Source: Ambrosia x helenae | Lineage: Eukaryota; Streptophyta; Magnoliopsida; Asterales; Asteraceae | Assembly (NCBI GenBank): GCA_030844895.1 | Contig: CM061226.1 | Coordinates: forward strand, 42,912,238 to 42,976,237 | Direction: 5' to 3' | Length of the DNA: 64,000 nucleotides | Shown here: piece by piece, positions 1 through 9,756 of the stretch | How the letters are laid out: each line of letters begins with the position of its first letter | Numbering within the stretch: the stretch's first letter is position 1 | The notes under the pieces: model-generated | Seen by the model: the letters and a program-made list of their open reading frames with translations, nothing else | What the model was told of the DNA's origin: nothing | The model's database searches: none | Position numbers and translations under genes: made by a program

Positions 1-187
1 TAGAGTGGTCGAATGTGGTCTTCTTGTCCACGTCCATTCTTCATTCGTCCAGTATGCATCTACCTTCGCCCAGTTATCTACACCTTCGCCCAAAATATCT
101 TCATTCGCCCCTATCCATACACCTTCGGCTACCCATAACATATGTTAATAATATCATATCCAATCCTTAGTCGCAAATGCATCAACA
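1..187 (-). repeat. 3' LTR, inner part only
   Basis: Matches the outer part of the 5' LTR (14802-14988). In the minus-strand sense it begins TGTTGATGC directly after the polypurine tract. It contains the promoter-proximal array of GGGCGAA(T/G)GTG-type boxes. Confidence 0.93.
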
Positions 188-198
188 AACTCCCCCTC
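188..198 (-). other. Polypurine tract next to the 3' LTR
   Basis: Minus strand reads GAGGGGGAGTT immediately before the LTR start. The core AGGGGGAG recurs at 4322-4330 and 6053-6060. The accessory gene's stop codon is at 201-203, so coding sequence runs almost to the tract. Confidence 0.85.
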
Positions 199-200
199 GA

Positions 201-3200
201 CTATTGATTGGATAGTTTTCTTTGATAGTCCATCGTCCTGTTCATCAGCTTGATTCTAAGCTGCTTCTTCTGCTCATCAGTCATAGGCGGCTCAAATGTT
301 TTCTTCACAGGCTTTGAAACATTTGCGATCTTCACAGTTTTGCCAAGTTTACCCTCCAAGTTGCTTCCAGCGTTTATGTCATACGCAAAACAAACTCCCA
401 CAACTTGAGTGTACTTCCTCGCCTGAGCAAAGTCATTCGGTTCATAGTAGATCGGATTAAAGAACAACATGATGATGTCTTCAAATGTGCAGTTTATCAG
501 CCACATAGGATCAAATACATGAACATGCTTGTATTTGTCCTTTCCATCCCTCAATACAATCACTGCTTCTGCCTTCCTCCAATCGTAATACCAAAATATG
601 AAATCAGCACTGAAATGCTGTGGCATTGGCATCAATGGTATCTTTCTCATCACATTTGGTGCTTTATATATCAAAGTCACACGCTTCATGTTGGTTTGTG
701 GATCAATATCCCTATGCACTTTTCTTCTGGGATATTGAGGCATAAACCTGTTCCATCTTGTGCGACTCTCCCAAACTAATTTGTCTGCGCACCATCCGAC
801 ATGCGATCCACTTACCTCAGCACCTGACATTGGGAATCTGCACAGATCTCTCACCGCCCAATACGGTAGAGTAAGCAAATCACAGAATCTGTTAAAATAC
901 AGAATTCCGGTTTCCCATTTCGCAGCAATACACTTTAGTCTGCCAAGATAAGTCCACCCGAGAGCTCTGCCTTTGAACTTGGCATTATGAAATCGATAAA
1001 AATTACCTTGAGCTTCAGGTTTAGGTCGGTTCTCATCCATCTCCTTCAACTTCTTCAGATAATTCTTCAACTCATCAGACTGGTTGGAAGAATCTTTCTT
1101 TTCATCACCAAACACCTTCTCAACAAACTCTTCGCTTCTTCTCTTCGCTTTTTGTTTCGCTGACTTGTTTGGTATCTCTGTGAAGTCAGGAAATACTTCG
1201 TTTTCATCTTCTTTTCTAAAATACTGGGGAAACTCCTCCTGAGTAATATCTTCAATCTCAACTTCATTGTTTTCAGGAGTTTGTACATCATCTGAATGAC
1301 TTCCCATATCCTTTTCAGGAATATCAGGAATCGATTCATCCATCATGAACTCCTCAAATGTCTTACCTACCCTCTGTGCGAGACCATCTAGTATTTCTTT
1401 CGCCACAGATGCAGGTAGTTCCCCTTCTTCAAGATCTGGATCTTCATATTCCAGCTCATATCTCAGATCATCAGTCTGGAATATTTCAGCGAAGCATCCA
1501 GTGAACTCAATGGTCCACTCCCTCTTCTCCAATATGTTCTTGTATATCAGTTTAGCATCATCAGAAAGAGATCTCACCTTTTCGTTCCAAAAGATACTTT
1601 CATCCGAATCTACATTCCCTCCTTTCTTTTTGGAACTCGATTCTCCAGTATCTTTCTTCTTCTGTGATTTTCTCTTCTCATAACTATACTTAGAAGTATC
1701 ATCTCCTCCTTCATGATCACTTCCACTACTAAGCTCATCATCCTTCTTTCCTGTACCCTCAGCATCATCATCATCATCATTGTTGTCATCATCATCATTG
1801 TTATTGTCATTATCACTTTTATCCGATCCATCATCATCATTATCATCATCATCTTCTTCTTTCTCAGAATCAGATTCATCATAATCAACTTTCTGTTCAT
1901 CATCTTCTTCATCATCATCTTCACCCTCTTTCAACTGGGGTGCTCTGCTATACAGCTCATCAATCAAACCACAAAGACGTTTATTTTCTTTCTTTAACTC
2001 TTTGTTATCAGCCTTGATCAGTTTGATCTTGTTCTTGTGTCTATCACATCTCCTCTCAAGCCTCTCATTCTTAGCTTCTAACATCTGAATCTTTTCATTT
2101 ATCTCATCTTGATTCGATTTCGAAGCAACTACAATCTGGAGCATCTTCTCCTCATTCTGCTTGAACTTAGTGATTTCAGCTTGTTGAGCAATCAGCATTT
2201 TCATCATATCCTCCATCTTCTTATTGACCTGTTTCATCACATCATCATCAACAGTCATTTTCTTTGACTTTGATCTGGAGGGCTCAACTTCAACAGCTTT
2301 CTCCTTTTGAGGCTTTGTAAACATCTCGAGCACTTTATCCATATCGATATTAAACTGATCGATTGGTAAAGTCTCTGCCTCCTTTCCTTTCTTCTGCTTC
2401 TTTGCAACTGGTGAAGATAACTTGGAAGGTGTTCCAGCATCAGGCAATCTCTTACCCTTCAACAACTGAGCTGATTCCTTCTCTCTCAGTTCTTTCACAC
2501 TAGACTTCTTTGCCATCGTCTTTTGTTTCTTTGTTTTCTTTGGCAAATTCACAACAACTGTGTCTCCAACACTCAATTCAGCTAAATCAACTCCCAATCC
2601 TTCATCTTCAACTGATTTCCTTCTTCTCTCAGACTCTTCAATCGACTGATTTAATAATTCAGACTCACCAACCATAGTGGCCTTACGTTTGGTGGTCCTC
2701 ACATTCTCGTCATCAGAATCCCACTGTTCATCAATCTCAGTTTCTTCCGAATCAACAGACTCTTCATCCACCAAACCCGAACCTTTCTTTGCAGTCGATT
2801 TCTTTCTAGCAGCCTGTTGCTTTGTGCTCCCCTGATCAATAGCCTTTCCTTTGCCCTTCCCTTTGGCTCCAGGATTGACTACTTGACGCTTCCGCTTAGT
2901 GCTTGAATCAACATACACTAAGGGATCATCGTTGTCTGAGTCACTATCATCATGTCTAGCTTTGTTCTTGCCTGGATCAGTGTAATCCGGACGAGCCAAA
3001 GCTCCAAACAATCTCCTGTTGGGTGGTTTTTCATTATCAGCTACACCCTTATAACCTTTCATCCTCATCAAGGTTCTAATATTCATGTGATCCTGTCCTA
3101 GAATCATTGTCGGATCCTTCTTCAGCATTGGATACTTGTAATCAAAGATCATCATTAAAAACCTTGGATACAACATGAACTTCTTGAACTTTATACCCCT

Positions 3201-3863
3201 CAACATCTCCAACATGTGGTCAAGTATCATCCCAGACACATTAAATGGTTTGTTGAGTGTCAACGCAACCATTAATGAGCTCAAACTCTTCCTCATCACG
3301 TCATAACCACCACTAACACATCCAAAGACATGAATCAGAACATGTGCAAAGTACTTGTACTGCACTCCCAGCTTCCCTTTATACATCGATCCGTCAGTGA
3401 TAGGACCTTTGTATTTCATCCTTAAGAAGCACGCCTTCTGTTCGGTCCACGACAATTCCCTGGGATCTTCTCTATCTTCGAACTTAATCTGTAAAGCTTC
3501 CCGGATGTCGGCTTCAGTCAAGAACATATCTATCTCCTGAATCTTGCTCTTGATGATGGTTTGATTATTCCAGTAGTCATACTTAGCGTTCTGGTAAAAA
3601 TCTTCTATTATGTCTTTGTAGATGATGGTTGGTGTGGCTAGAGCATGTACAATCCTGCTCCTCTTCAGAAACTCAATGATGCCAGTAAACTCCGTGTTCT
3701 TTTCCACGTCTCCTAGATACGCGCAACAGTTGTGCGATCTTTCGAAAGACCAACTGCTCGGTGTAGATGTTTCAGCTGCGGGAACTGGATCTTGAACAGC
3801 TATCTCTGCAGGAGTCTCAACATTCACTGCTGGAGTGTCAATATTCTCTGGTTGTTCAGCCAT
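201..3863 (-). CDS. Accessory protein of the SIRE element, 1220 aa, function unknown
   Basis: The ATG at 3863 (MAEQPEN...) is chosen because it directly follows a splice-acceptor-like TATTTGCAG; the open frame extends 22 codons further upstream without similar support. Parts in order: a folded N-terminal domain (about residues 30-290, starting near WSFERSHNCCAYLG); a lysine-rich nuclear-localisation-like region (about 320-520, e.g. KRKRQVV, KKTKKQK, KKQKKGK); a long coiled coil (about 555-655); a run of Asp/Glu/Asn (about 660-745) encoded by an ATC-type microsatellite; and a C-terminal aromatic-rich domain (about 960-1190). No signal peptide or membrane segment is visible, so it is not an envelope protein although it sits in the env position. 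From memory the N-terminal domain resembles accessory genes of Copia elements in Asteraceae. Basic, coiled and acidic regions suggest a nuclear or nucleic-acid-binding role; this is inference. The frame is intact over 3.66 kb. Confidence 0.85.
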   Translation of the reverse strand: MAEQPENIDTPAVNVETPAEIAVQDPVPAAETSTPSSWSFERSHNCCAYLGDVEKNTEFTGIIEFLKRSRIVHALATPTIIYKDIIEDFYQNAKYDYWNNQTIIKSKIQEIDMFLTEADIREALQIKFEDREDPRELSWTEQKACFLRMKYKGPITDGSMYKGKLGVQYKYFAHVLIHVFGCVSGGYDVMRKSLSSLMVALTLNKPFNVSGMILDHMLEMLRGIKFKKFMLYPRFLMMIFDYKYPMLKKDPTMILGQDHMNIRTLMRMKGYKGVADNEKPPNRRLFGALARPDYTDPGKNKARHDDSDSDNDDPLVYVDSSTKRKRQVVNPGAKGKGKGKAIDQGSTKQQAARKKSTAKKGSGLVDEESVDSEETEIDEQWDSDDENVRTTKRKATMVGESELLNQSIEESERRRKSVEDEGLGVDLAELSVGDTVVVNLPKKTKKQKTMAKKSSVKELREKESAQLLKGKRLPDAGTPSKLSSPVAKKQKKGKEAETLPIDQFNIDMDKVLEMFTKPQKEKAVEVEPSRSKSKKMTVDDDVMKQVNKKMEDMMKMLIAQQAEITKFKQNEEKMLQIVVASKSNQDEINEKIQMLEAKNERLERRCDRHKNKIKLIKADNKELKKENKRLCGLIDELYSRAPQLKEGEDDDEEDDEQKVDYDESDSEKEEDDDDNDDDGSDKSDNDNNNDDDDNNDDDDDAEGTGKKDDELSSGSDHEGGDDTSKYSYEKRKSQKKKDTGESSSKKKGGNVDSDESIFWNEKVRSLSDDAKLIYKNILEKREWTIEFTGCFAEIFQTDDLRYELEYEDPDLEEGELPASVAKEILDGLAQRVGKTFEEFMMDESIPDIPEKDMGSHSDDVQTPENNEVEIEDITQEEFPQYFRKEDENEVFPDFTEIPNKSAKQKAKRRSEEFVEKVFGDEKKDSSNQSDELKNYLKKLKEMDENRPKPEAQGNFYRFHNAKFKGRALGWTYLGRLKCIAAKWETGILYFNRFCDLLTLPYWAVRDLCRFPMSGAEVSGSHVGWCADKLVWESRTRWNRFMPQYPRRKVHRDIDPQTNMKRVTLIYKAPNVMRKIPLMPMPQHFSADFIFWYYDWRKAEAVIVLRDGKDKYKHVHVFDPMWLINCTFEDIIMLFFNPIYYEPNDFAQARKYTQVVGVCFAYDINAGSNLEGKLGKTVKIANVSKPVKKTFEPPMTDEQKKQLRIKLMNRTMDYQRKLSNQ

Positions 3864-3939
3864 CTGCAAATAGAAATCAATAAAACGCGTCAAAACACAA
3901 AAACGACAAAAATGTAAAATTTTGGTCAAAACTGATCTT

Positions 3940-4115
3940 CACATTCGCCCCTTTTGGATTGGCCGAATGTGGAATTTTGTGGTCAAAGGTGAAAATATCT
4001 GGACGAAAGTGAAAATGTTCTTGTCAAAATGTCACATTCGTCCGTTTTGTTATACCTTCGTCCACCCCGTTCCACTTTCGCCCGGTTTGACCAACCGAAG
4101 GTGGAAAGTTTTCCC
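3940..4115 (-). promoter_or_regulatory. Box array in the leader of the accessory gene
   Basis: Variants of CACATTCG(C/T)CC and the inverse GGCCGAATGTG, plus CCTTCGTCC, CTTTCGCCC and CCGAAGGTGG, occur in both orientations here, between the internal TATA box (4591) and the ATG (3863). The same box family is upstream of the TATA box and in the LTR. The segment lies upstream of the acceptor-like CAG at 3864-3866, so it may be removed as an intron. Confidence 0.7.
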
Positions 4116-4321
4116 CCAAAAATTTGAAAATTTGCCATTGTTAGTTTTAATCCGTAATTTTGATTCTAAAACGTTCTAACAGGGCCGACTAACAATTGTT
4201 TATAACCAAATTTTATCAAATCATCAATTTACATCGGTTTTCAAATGGAATTAGGGTTCATCGAGTCCAATCGATCAAAACAGTCATCTAAACATGTTAT
4301 TTTCCTAATTCCTTTCACCAT

Positions 4322-4330
4322 CTCCCCCTA
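4322..4330 (-). other. Internal copy of the polypurine tract
   Basis: Minus strand TAGGGGGAG, the same core as the tract at 188-198. Extra polypurine tracts have been described in Sireviruses; this one falls inside the leader of the accessory gene. Confidence 0.55.
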
Positions 4331-4579
4331 AAACCTATGTGAATTGATCGGCAATCAATATTAGACACCAATAAACATCAAAAAATCCCCAGAATTTAAA
4401 CCCTAGGTCGTGTATAAAACCCGAAGATTAAGGGCTGAAAACCTGTCCAATACCTGCAAAATTAGGCTTAAACTGATCAGGAATAGATGTAGAATCAAAT
4501 ACACAATCACAGAAAATAAAAGCAACAAGGTCTGGTTATGAGAGAAAGTTTTGAAAAAATTTCAGAATGAGAACTCGAA

Positions 4580-4840
4580 TGTGACTGACATATATATAAC
4601 GTGCCACCTTCGCCCGAATGGAATGGACGAATGTGGGTAAAAACCACATTCGCCCCAACTTAATGGCACGAGTGTGAAAATTTTCCACCTTCGCCCCTAA
4701 TTAAAGGCCCGAAGGTGAAATGTGATACCCGGAAGTGGAAAAATCACCCGGAAGTGAAAATAACCACGTTCGCCCAAATCAAAAACGGTCGAACTTAATA
4801 GTTTTTCCACATTCGACCCAATTAAGGGGCGAATGTGAAA
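4580..4840 (-). promoter_or_regulatory. Internal promoter of the accessory gene: TATA box plus box array
   Basis: A minus-strand TATA box (TATATATA, 4591-4599) is preceded, in minus-strand sense, by repeated direct and inverted boxes: GGGCGAAGGTGG, CACATTCGTCC, GGGGCGAATGTGG, CTTCGGGCC, GGGGCGAATGTGA and CACGTTCGCCC on one strand or the other. This repeats the plan of the LTR promoter at 14734-14940. Transcription from here would read about 730 nt of leader into the accessory gene. The promoter call rests on motif layout only. Confidence 0.65.
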
Positions 4841-6052
4841 TGGAAAAACTGAAAATTTCGCCAAATCACGAATTCGAATCCCGTTCAACATTTTTAATCC
4901 GTTAAGCTTTCAAAACTCAAATTTTCACATTTTGAATATTACAAAGTCCAGATGTTGTTATCAAATCTCAGAAATTGACCATCAAGCATCCCCGGATATC
5001 AAAAATAAAGCAGAAATGCAAATCTTTTGGATTTTCTGAAATTTATATTAAAACACACCTAAAATCTTTTTGGATTTTGTAACTTTTTGACAATAAAAGT
5101 AAAATGCGACAAAGTAAAATGCATCAAATAAAATGAAAGCAGTAAACATTTTGTGATTTCCGGTAAGAGGATCATATCAGTTTTCTGAGAAATCTGAACA
5201 CAGCGTTGATCTTGTTTCAATATTATCATTAGAAACAATATGTGACACGGCAATTGCTGATATTGTTGTCCACATAAGCTCACATGCAGACAATTACGCA
5301 ATGCTTTAAAATGATACGAATTAGATGTATTAGACTAACACATTGTGGTTCCCACACACACGACATACTCCCGTATCAAGAAGTAATCTGCACAAAGACT
5401 CATTGTAAAGCGTGATTATGCTTTCGTCGTCTGTAATTGTACAAGATATAATGCATAGAGGTATACAGGTCAGCAAATTAATGCAGCAAAGTAACATATG
5501 CACCATACCAGGTTGAGGACTGATATTAATCATGATTTGCATCAATGATCAATACGATATTATAGATAATCTTTGATCATCATATAACATGGAAAGTTCC
5601 TCAATTCGGTAACTTTAGGTTTTGGCATAAAGCTCTTTTATAAAGACACCCTGTCTGATCTAGGTCCGTAATGACTTACAGCAGAAAATCAGATAGGCTA
5701 TCCCCAGACAACTAATAACATAACGACCCTAAACCTCCGAGTTTTGTACAAACACCCTATCAGACGAAATTACGGTACTAAGACCATATGCCCATGAGGT
5801 GTTCATCCACAAACGCGTAGTTTGTTATGTTTGTATCACTAATGCACGCAATATAAAGTCTACGAAGCCTATCAGCATATCACACATAATCAACATACAT
5901 CTCATTAAAACTATACAATTCTTTAGCCTGTGTCAGATCCCCACTGATGTACTATCATTTCCTCTTTTTATCCAGGAAATCATTTTGGGTTTTTCTAATT
6001 TTTAGGTATTTTTGAAAATTTTTCAATGTTTTTGGTTTTTCTGATAAAATGA

Positions 6053-6060
6053 CTCCCCCT
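6053..6060 (-). other. Third polypurine-tract copy, downstream of pol
   Basis: Minus strand AGGGGGAG followed by TCATTTTATC. Together with 188-198 and 4322-4330 it makes three copies, one near the end of each stretch pol-spacer, leader and accessory gene. Confidence 0.55.
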
Positions 6061-6139
6061 AAAATAAAGAACATATTTTTGGGTTTTTAATTTTTCTGAA
6101 AAACAAAACAAAACAAAATTTGAAAGAAACAATCCACTT

Positions 6140-6252
6140 GAAAGCATCAACTTCTTTGAGGATTAAACAACCCCCTCGAAAGCATCAACTTCTTTGAGGA
6201 TTATGAGAGTAAAGAGAAATTCCCAATTAGCAAAGAGAAATTCCCAATTAGC
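6140..6252. repeat. Two short tandem duplications
   Basis: A 26-nt unit starting GAAAGCATCAACTTC occurs at 6140-6165 and 6178-6203, identical, spaced 38 nt. A 21-nt unit starting AAAGAGAAATTCCC occurs at 6211-6231 and 6232-6252. The first copy pair is separated by a C-rich stretch. Confidence 0.85.
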
Positions 6253-6303
6253 AAAAATTTAAAACTAAAACTAAAAACGAAAAATGATAAACCGAGGAGC
6301 CGA

Positions 6304-9300
6304 TTAGTCCTGTTTTTCCTTTATATTGTTTACTTTCAAAAGATATTCAAAGCGGGATCTGTCAAAAGCTTTGGTAAACAAATCTGCACGTTGGTAGTCA
6401 GTATGGATTTTGACCATGTCAATCAATTCCTTAGCATAACAGTCACGGATAAAATGATATTTAATCCGGATATGTTTAGCTTTAGAATGATTTTCAGTAT
6501 TTTTAGTTAAAGCAATTGCGGCTTCGTTGTCACAGTGTATAGGGGTTTTAAGAAACTGCAAACCGTAATCGACCATCTGTTGTTGGATCCAGAGCACTTG
6601 CGAACAGCAACTCGAGGCTGAAATGTACTCGGCTTCACATGTAGACAGTGCGACGGAAGTCTGTTTCTTGCATTGCCAGGTAATTAACCTGCTCCCTAAA
6701 AACTGGCAACCGGCTGTTGTTGATTTGCTGTCTTTGTCACAGCCGCCCCAATCTGCATCACTAAAAGCAATAAAATCAAAATCATCATCATTAGGGTACC
6801 AAAGTCCTTTTGATGGACAACCCTTCAGATATCGAAGGATACGCTTGACCGCCGTCAGATGACTTTGTTTCGGCTTCGATTGGTAACGCGCACAGAGACA
6901 CGTTGCATACATAATATCTGGTCGAGACGCTGTCAAATACATCAGAGATCCGATGATTGCTCTGTATGTAAATGGATCTGTCAGCTCCCCCTTAGCGTCG
7001 ACTCCAATCCCGTGATTGGGTTGTATCGGGGTATCCATCGGCTTAGAGTCCTCCATCTGAAATCGGCTCAAGATGTCGGCAACATATTTCGTCTGGTGAA
7101 TGAAGATCCCGTCGGGTCTTTGATCCACCTGTAAGCCGAGGAAAAACTGCATTTCTCCCATAGCGCTCATTTCGAACTTCTCCTGCATAACAGTTTCAAA
7201 TTCCCTGCACAAGAGTTCGTTAGTTGAACCAAATATAATATCATCAACGTAAATCTGTACTAGAAGCAAGTCATCGCCCGTCTTCTTCGTAAAGAGGGTG
7301 CAATCGACGAGGCCGCGCTTGAATCCTTTGGAGATGAGGTATGTGCTTAGCTCCTCGTACCACTGTCTTGGAGCCTGGTGCAAACCGTATAAAGCTTTGT
7401 TCAGCACGTAGACCTTGTCCCGGTGGATTGGGTCCTCAAAGCCCGGTGGTTGCCCGACATAAACCTCCTCCTTGACTTTACCATACAGAAATGCGCTCTT
7501 GACGTCCATTTGATAGACTTTAAATTTCTTGTACGAAGCAAACGCAAGGAACATCCGAATAGCTTCCATTCGTGCTACTGGTGCATAGATTTCGTTGTAG
7601 TCAATTCCTTCAATCTGATGGAAACCCTGCACAACCAATCTGGCTTTGTTCCTTACAATAACTCCACGATCATCTTTCTTGCACTTAAACACCCACTTAG
7701 TGCCAATTTTCTTTCGTCCCTGCGGCAAATCTGTGAGCGTCCAGACTCCCAATTTCTGGAATTGCAATAACTCTTCCTGCATTGCCTCAACCCAGGCATC
7801 TTCTTGCAAAGCGTCTTTGTATGTCCTTGGCTCTACTTGGGACACATAACATGCAAACGACCAATCATTCTGGCTACCAGATTTCTGAATTTTGGCATAC
7901 AATGCTAAAGCACCAAAACTCTCTGGCGTATTAACGCTTTTAAGCTGCCCTCTGGTCATCACTCCACTACCAGGATCTCCGATTACTTGCTCCAGCGGGT
8001 GAATACGATGAATCCGAGATTCCGGATTAACAGGTACAATTACTCCCGTCTGAGCAGTCAAGTTCTCTGTAGCATCCTGATCATTACCCGTGTTAGACGA
8101 TGAAGCAACATCTGGATTTGGAGCTGGGTTCACAGTTTGCTCTTCTAAATCTTCTGCATTTTCAAGAACAGCTTCTTCAAATTGTTCATCTTCAGATTCT
8201 GAAGTATCTAATGACGTTGAAGCTTCTTGAAACAACTCTTCTTCTTGTGTAGGAACACTGGTATCACTAGAAGCTGGTGGGGGGTTTACGGTAATTGGAC
8301 GCATCAACGGTGAAGTTGCCGCGTTTTCACATTCGTAAAGTAATCGGATCACAGCTTCTTCAACCAGGCTATCTAGATTGAATGACTCAAAGAAATCTTT
8401 GTAATCAAACATCCAATCAGGGCCCGTGCCTTGCAAATTTTGTGTGTAACGTTGAACTTCCACGTTTGCCCAATCCTCCACTTGACGAGTTCTCTTGTTG
8501 AATACCCGTTTGAGCGGGGTTGCATATCCAACAAAATATCCCTCCTCAGCTTTAGGACTAAACTTCTCACTTGGATTCAACATCGTACATGGCGCCCCAA
8601 ATGGTTCTAGATACTCTAGATTGGGCTTTCGTCGGTGTAACAGCTCATAAGATGTTTTTCCAAACTTCTTCACTGTCATAACCCGATTTAGTGTATAGTT
8701 TGCTGCATAAATCGCCTCGTTCCAGAACATTACTGGAAGATTTGAGTCAGCGAGCATTGTTCTTGCAGCCTCAATCAGAGTCCTATTCTTTCTTTCAGCA
8801 ACACCGTTCTGTTGCGGGGTATACGGAGCTGAATATTCATGATGTATCCCTTTGCTTTCACAAAGTTCATCCATCTTTGCATTTTTAAACTCCGTCCCGT
8901 TGTCACTCCTGATCCTTTTGATCTTCAAGTTGTAGATATTCTCCAGCCGAGTGAACAGAACTTGTAAGTTTGTAAAGGTGTCGCTTTTGTTCTTCAAACA
9001 CATCACCCATGAGAATCGTGAATAGTCATCAGTAACGACTAAACAATAAAGCTCCCCAAGATGACTTTTGCGCTTGACCGGTCCAAAAAGGTCCATGTGC
9101 AATCGCTCAAGCGGCATCTCAACAGAGTTAACCTTCTTCAATTTATGGGATTGTCTGTGTTGTTTTCCTTTCATGCAACTCACACACTTGTCGTTCAGAT
9201 GGAAATGTTTCACGTTTACTCCATCGACAAGTCCATTTCTCACTAACTGATTCATTTTCCTCAAATGAATGTGCCCCATCCTGCGGTGCCACATTATAGA

Positions 9301-9756
9301 TTCTTTTTCGGTCGCCTTGGAAAGAAAGCATGTTATCTGTCCCTGTGGTGTCATTGCCTTAGACATATCAAGAATGTAAAGATTGTTGACTCGAGGTGCC
9401 ATCAACATAACCCACTCCTTTGGAATCTTGAAGCCCGGTTTAAGTATATAGCAGGATTTGTCATCAAAATGCACAGAGAATTGTTTGTCGCATATTTGAC
9501 TGACGCTCAACAGATTATAGTCTATCTGCTTGACATATGAAATCCGCTCGAAAGTCACAATCCCGTTACTCACGCTTCCTTCCATCGTGATATAACCTCC
9601 TTTATTTCCCGCAAACGCAACATATCCACCATTAATATTCTTCACGTCGAACAGCAACGCCAAATCCCCTGTCATGTGGCCTGAAGCTCCACTATCAACA
9701 ATCCAGAGACTGCTAATAGGGCCAACTGAAGCTCCCTGCACACAAAAAGTAGACAA
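6304..9756 (-). CDS. pol: Copia pol polyprotein: protease, integrase, reverse transcriptase, RNase H
   Basis: Continuous frame of about 1150 residues. Protease active site DSGASGHMTG at residues 21-30; pre-integrase zinc region with WHRRMGH near 155 and CVSCMKG; integrase D,D-35-E residues in LDLFGPV (about 220), SDNGTEF (about 285) and QQNGVAERKNR (about 320); reverse transcriptase with MDVKSAFL and the catalytic YVDDIIF (about 838); RNase H with FSDADWGG (about 1002) and CEAEYIS (about 1043). All key catalytic residues that I checked are present, so the enzymes look intact. There is no ATG at the 5' end: the frame opens just after the gag stop codon UAA (9757-9759), and an acceptor-like TTTTTGTGTGCAG ends at 9736. 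Pol must therefore be made by readthrough of that stop or from a spliced RNA. Confidence 0.95.
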   Translation of the reverse strand: MSTFCVQGASVGPISSLWIVDSGASGHMTGDLALLFDVKNINGGYVAFAGNKGGYITMEGSVSNGIVTFERISYVKQIDYNLLSVSQICDKQFSVHFDDKSCYILKPGFKIPKEWVMLMAPRVNNLYILDMSKAMTPQGQITCFLSKATEKESIMWHRRMGHIHLRKMNQLVRNGLVDGVNVKHFHLNDKCVSCMKGKQHRQSHKLKKVNSVEMPLERLHMDLFGPVKRKSHLGELYCLVVTDDYSRFSWVMCLKNKSDTFTNLQVLFTRLENIYNLKIKRIRSDNGTEFKNAKMDELCESKGIHHEYSAPYTPQQNGVAERKNRTLIEAARTMLADSNLPVMFWNEAIYAANYTLNRVMTVKKFGKTSYELLHRRKPNLEYLEPFGAPCTMLNPSEKFSPKAEEGYFVGYATPLKRVFNKRTRQVEDWANVEVQRYTQNLQGTGPDWMFDYKDFFESFNLDSLVEEAVIRLLYECENAATSPLMRPITVNPPPASSDTSVPTQEEELFQEASTSLDTSESEDEQFEEAVLENAEDLEEQTVNPAPNPDVASSSNTGNDQDATENLTAQTGVIVPVNPESRIHRIHPLEQVIGDPGSGVMTRGQLKSVNTPESFGALALYAKIQKSGSQNDWSFACYVSQVEPRTYKDALQEDAWVEAMQEELLQFQKLGVWTLTDLPQGRKKIGTKWVFKCKKDDRGVIVRNKARLVVQGFHQIEGIDYNEIYAPVARMEAIRMFLAFASYKKFKVYQMDVKSAFLYGKVKEEVYVGQPPGFEDPIHRDKVYVLNKALYGLHQAPRQWYEELSTYLISKGFKRGLVDCTLFTKKTGDDLLLVQIYVDDIIFGSTNELLCREFETVMQEKFEMSAMGEMQFFLGLQVDQRPDGIFIHQTKYVADILSRFQMEDSKPMDTPIQPNHGIGVDAKGELTDPFTYRAIIGSLMYLTASRPDIMYATCLCARYQSKPKQSHLTAVKRILRYLKGCPSKGLWYPNDDDFDFIAFSDADWGGCDKDSKSTTAGCQFLGSRLITWQCKKQTSVALSTCEAEYISASSCCSQVLWIQQQMVDYGLQFLKTPIHCDNEAAIALTKNTENHSKAKHIRIKYHFIRDCYAKELIDMVKIHTDYQRADLFTKAFDRSRFEYLLKVNNIKEKQD

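Larger units (their letters stand above)
4841..6303 (-). other. Non-coding spacer between pol and the internal promoter
   Basis: No credible coding region. It is AT-rich and holds a polypurine-tract copy (6053-6060) and two short tandem duplications (6140-6203 and 6211-6252) just after the pol stop codon. It probably acts as the pol 3' UTR. Confidence 0.7.

Noticed and set aside
1713..1997. Open frames opposite the accessory gene
   Set aside because: Antisense shadows of the Asp/Asn/Glu-rich coding repeat.
201..3863. Accessory gene as an envelope protein
   Set aside because: It is in the env position, but there is no signal peptide, membrane helix or fusion-type segment, and the protein is basic/acidic and coiled.
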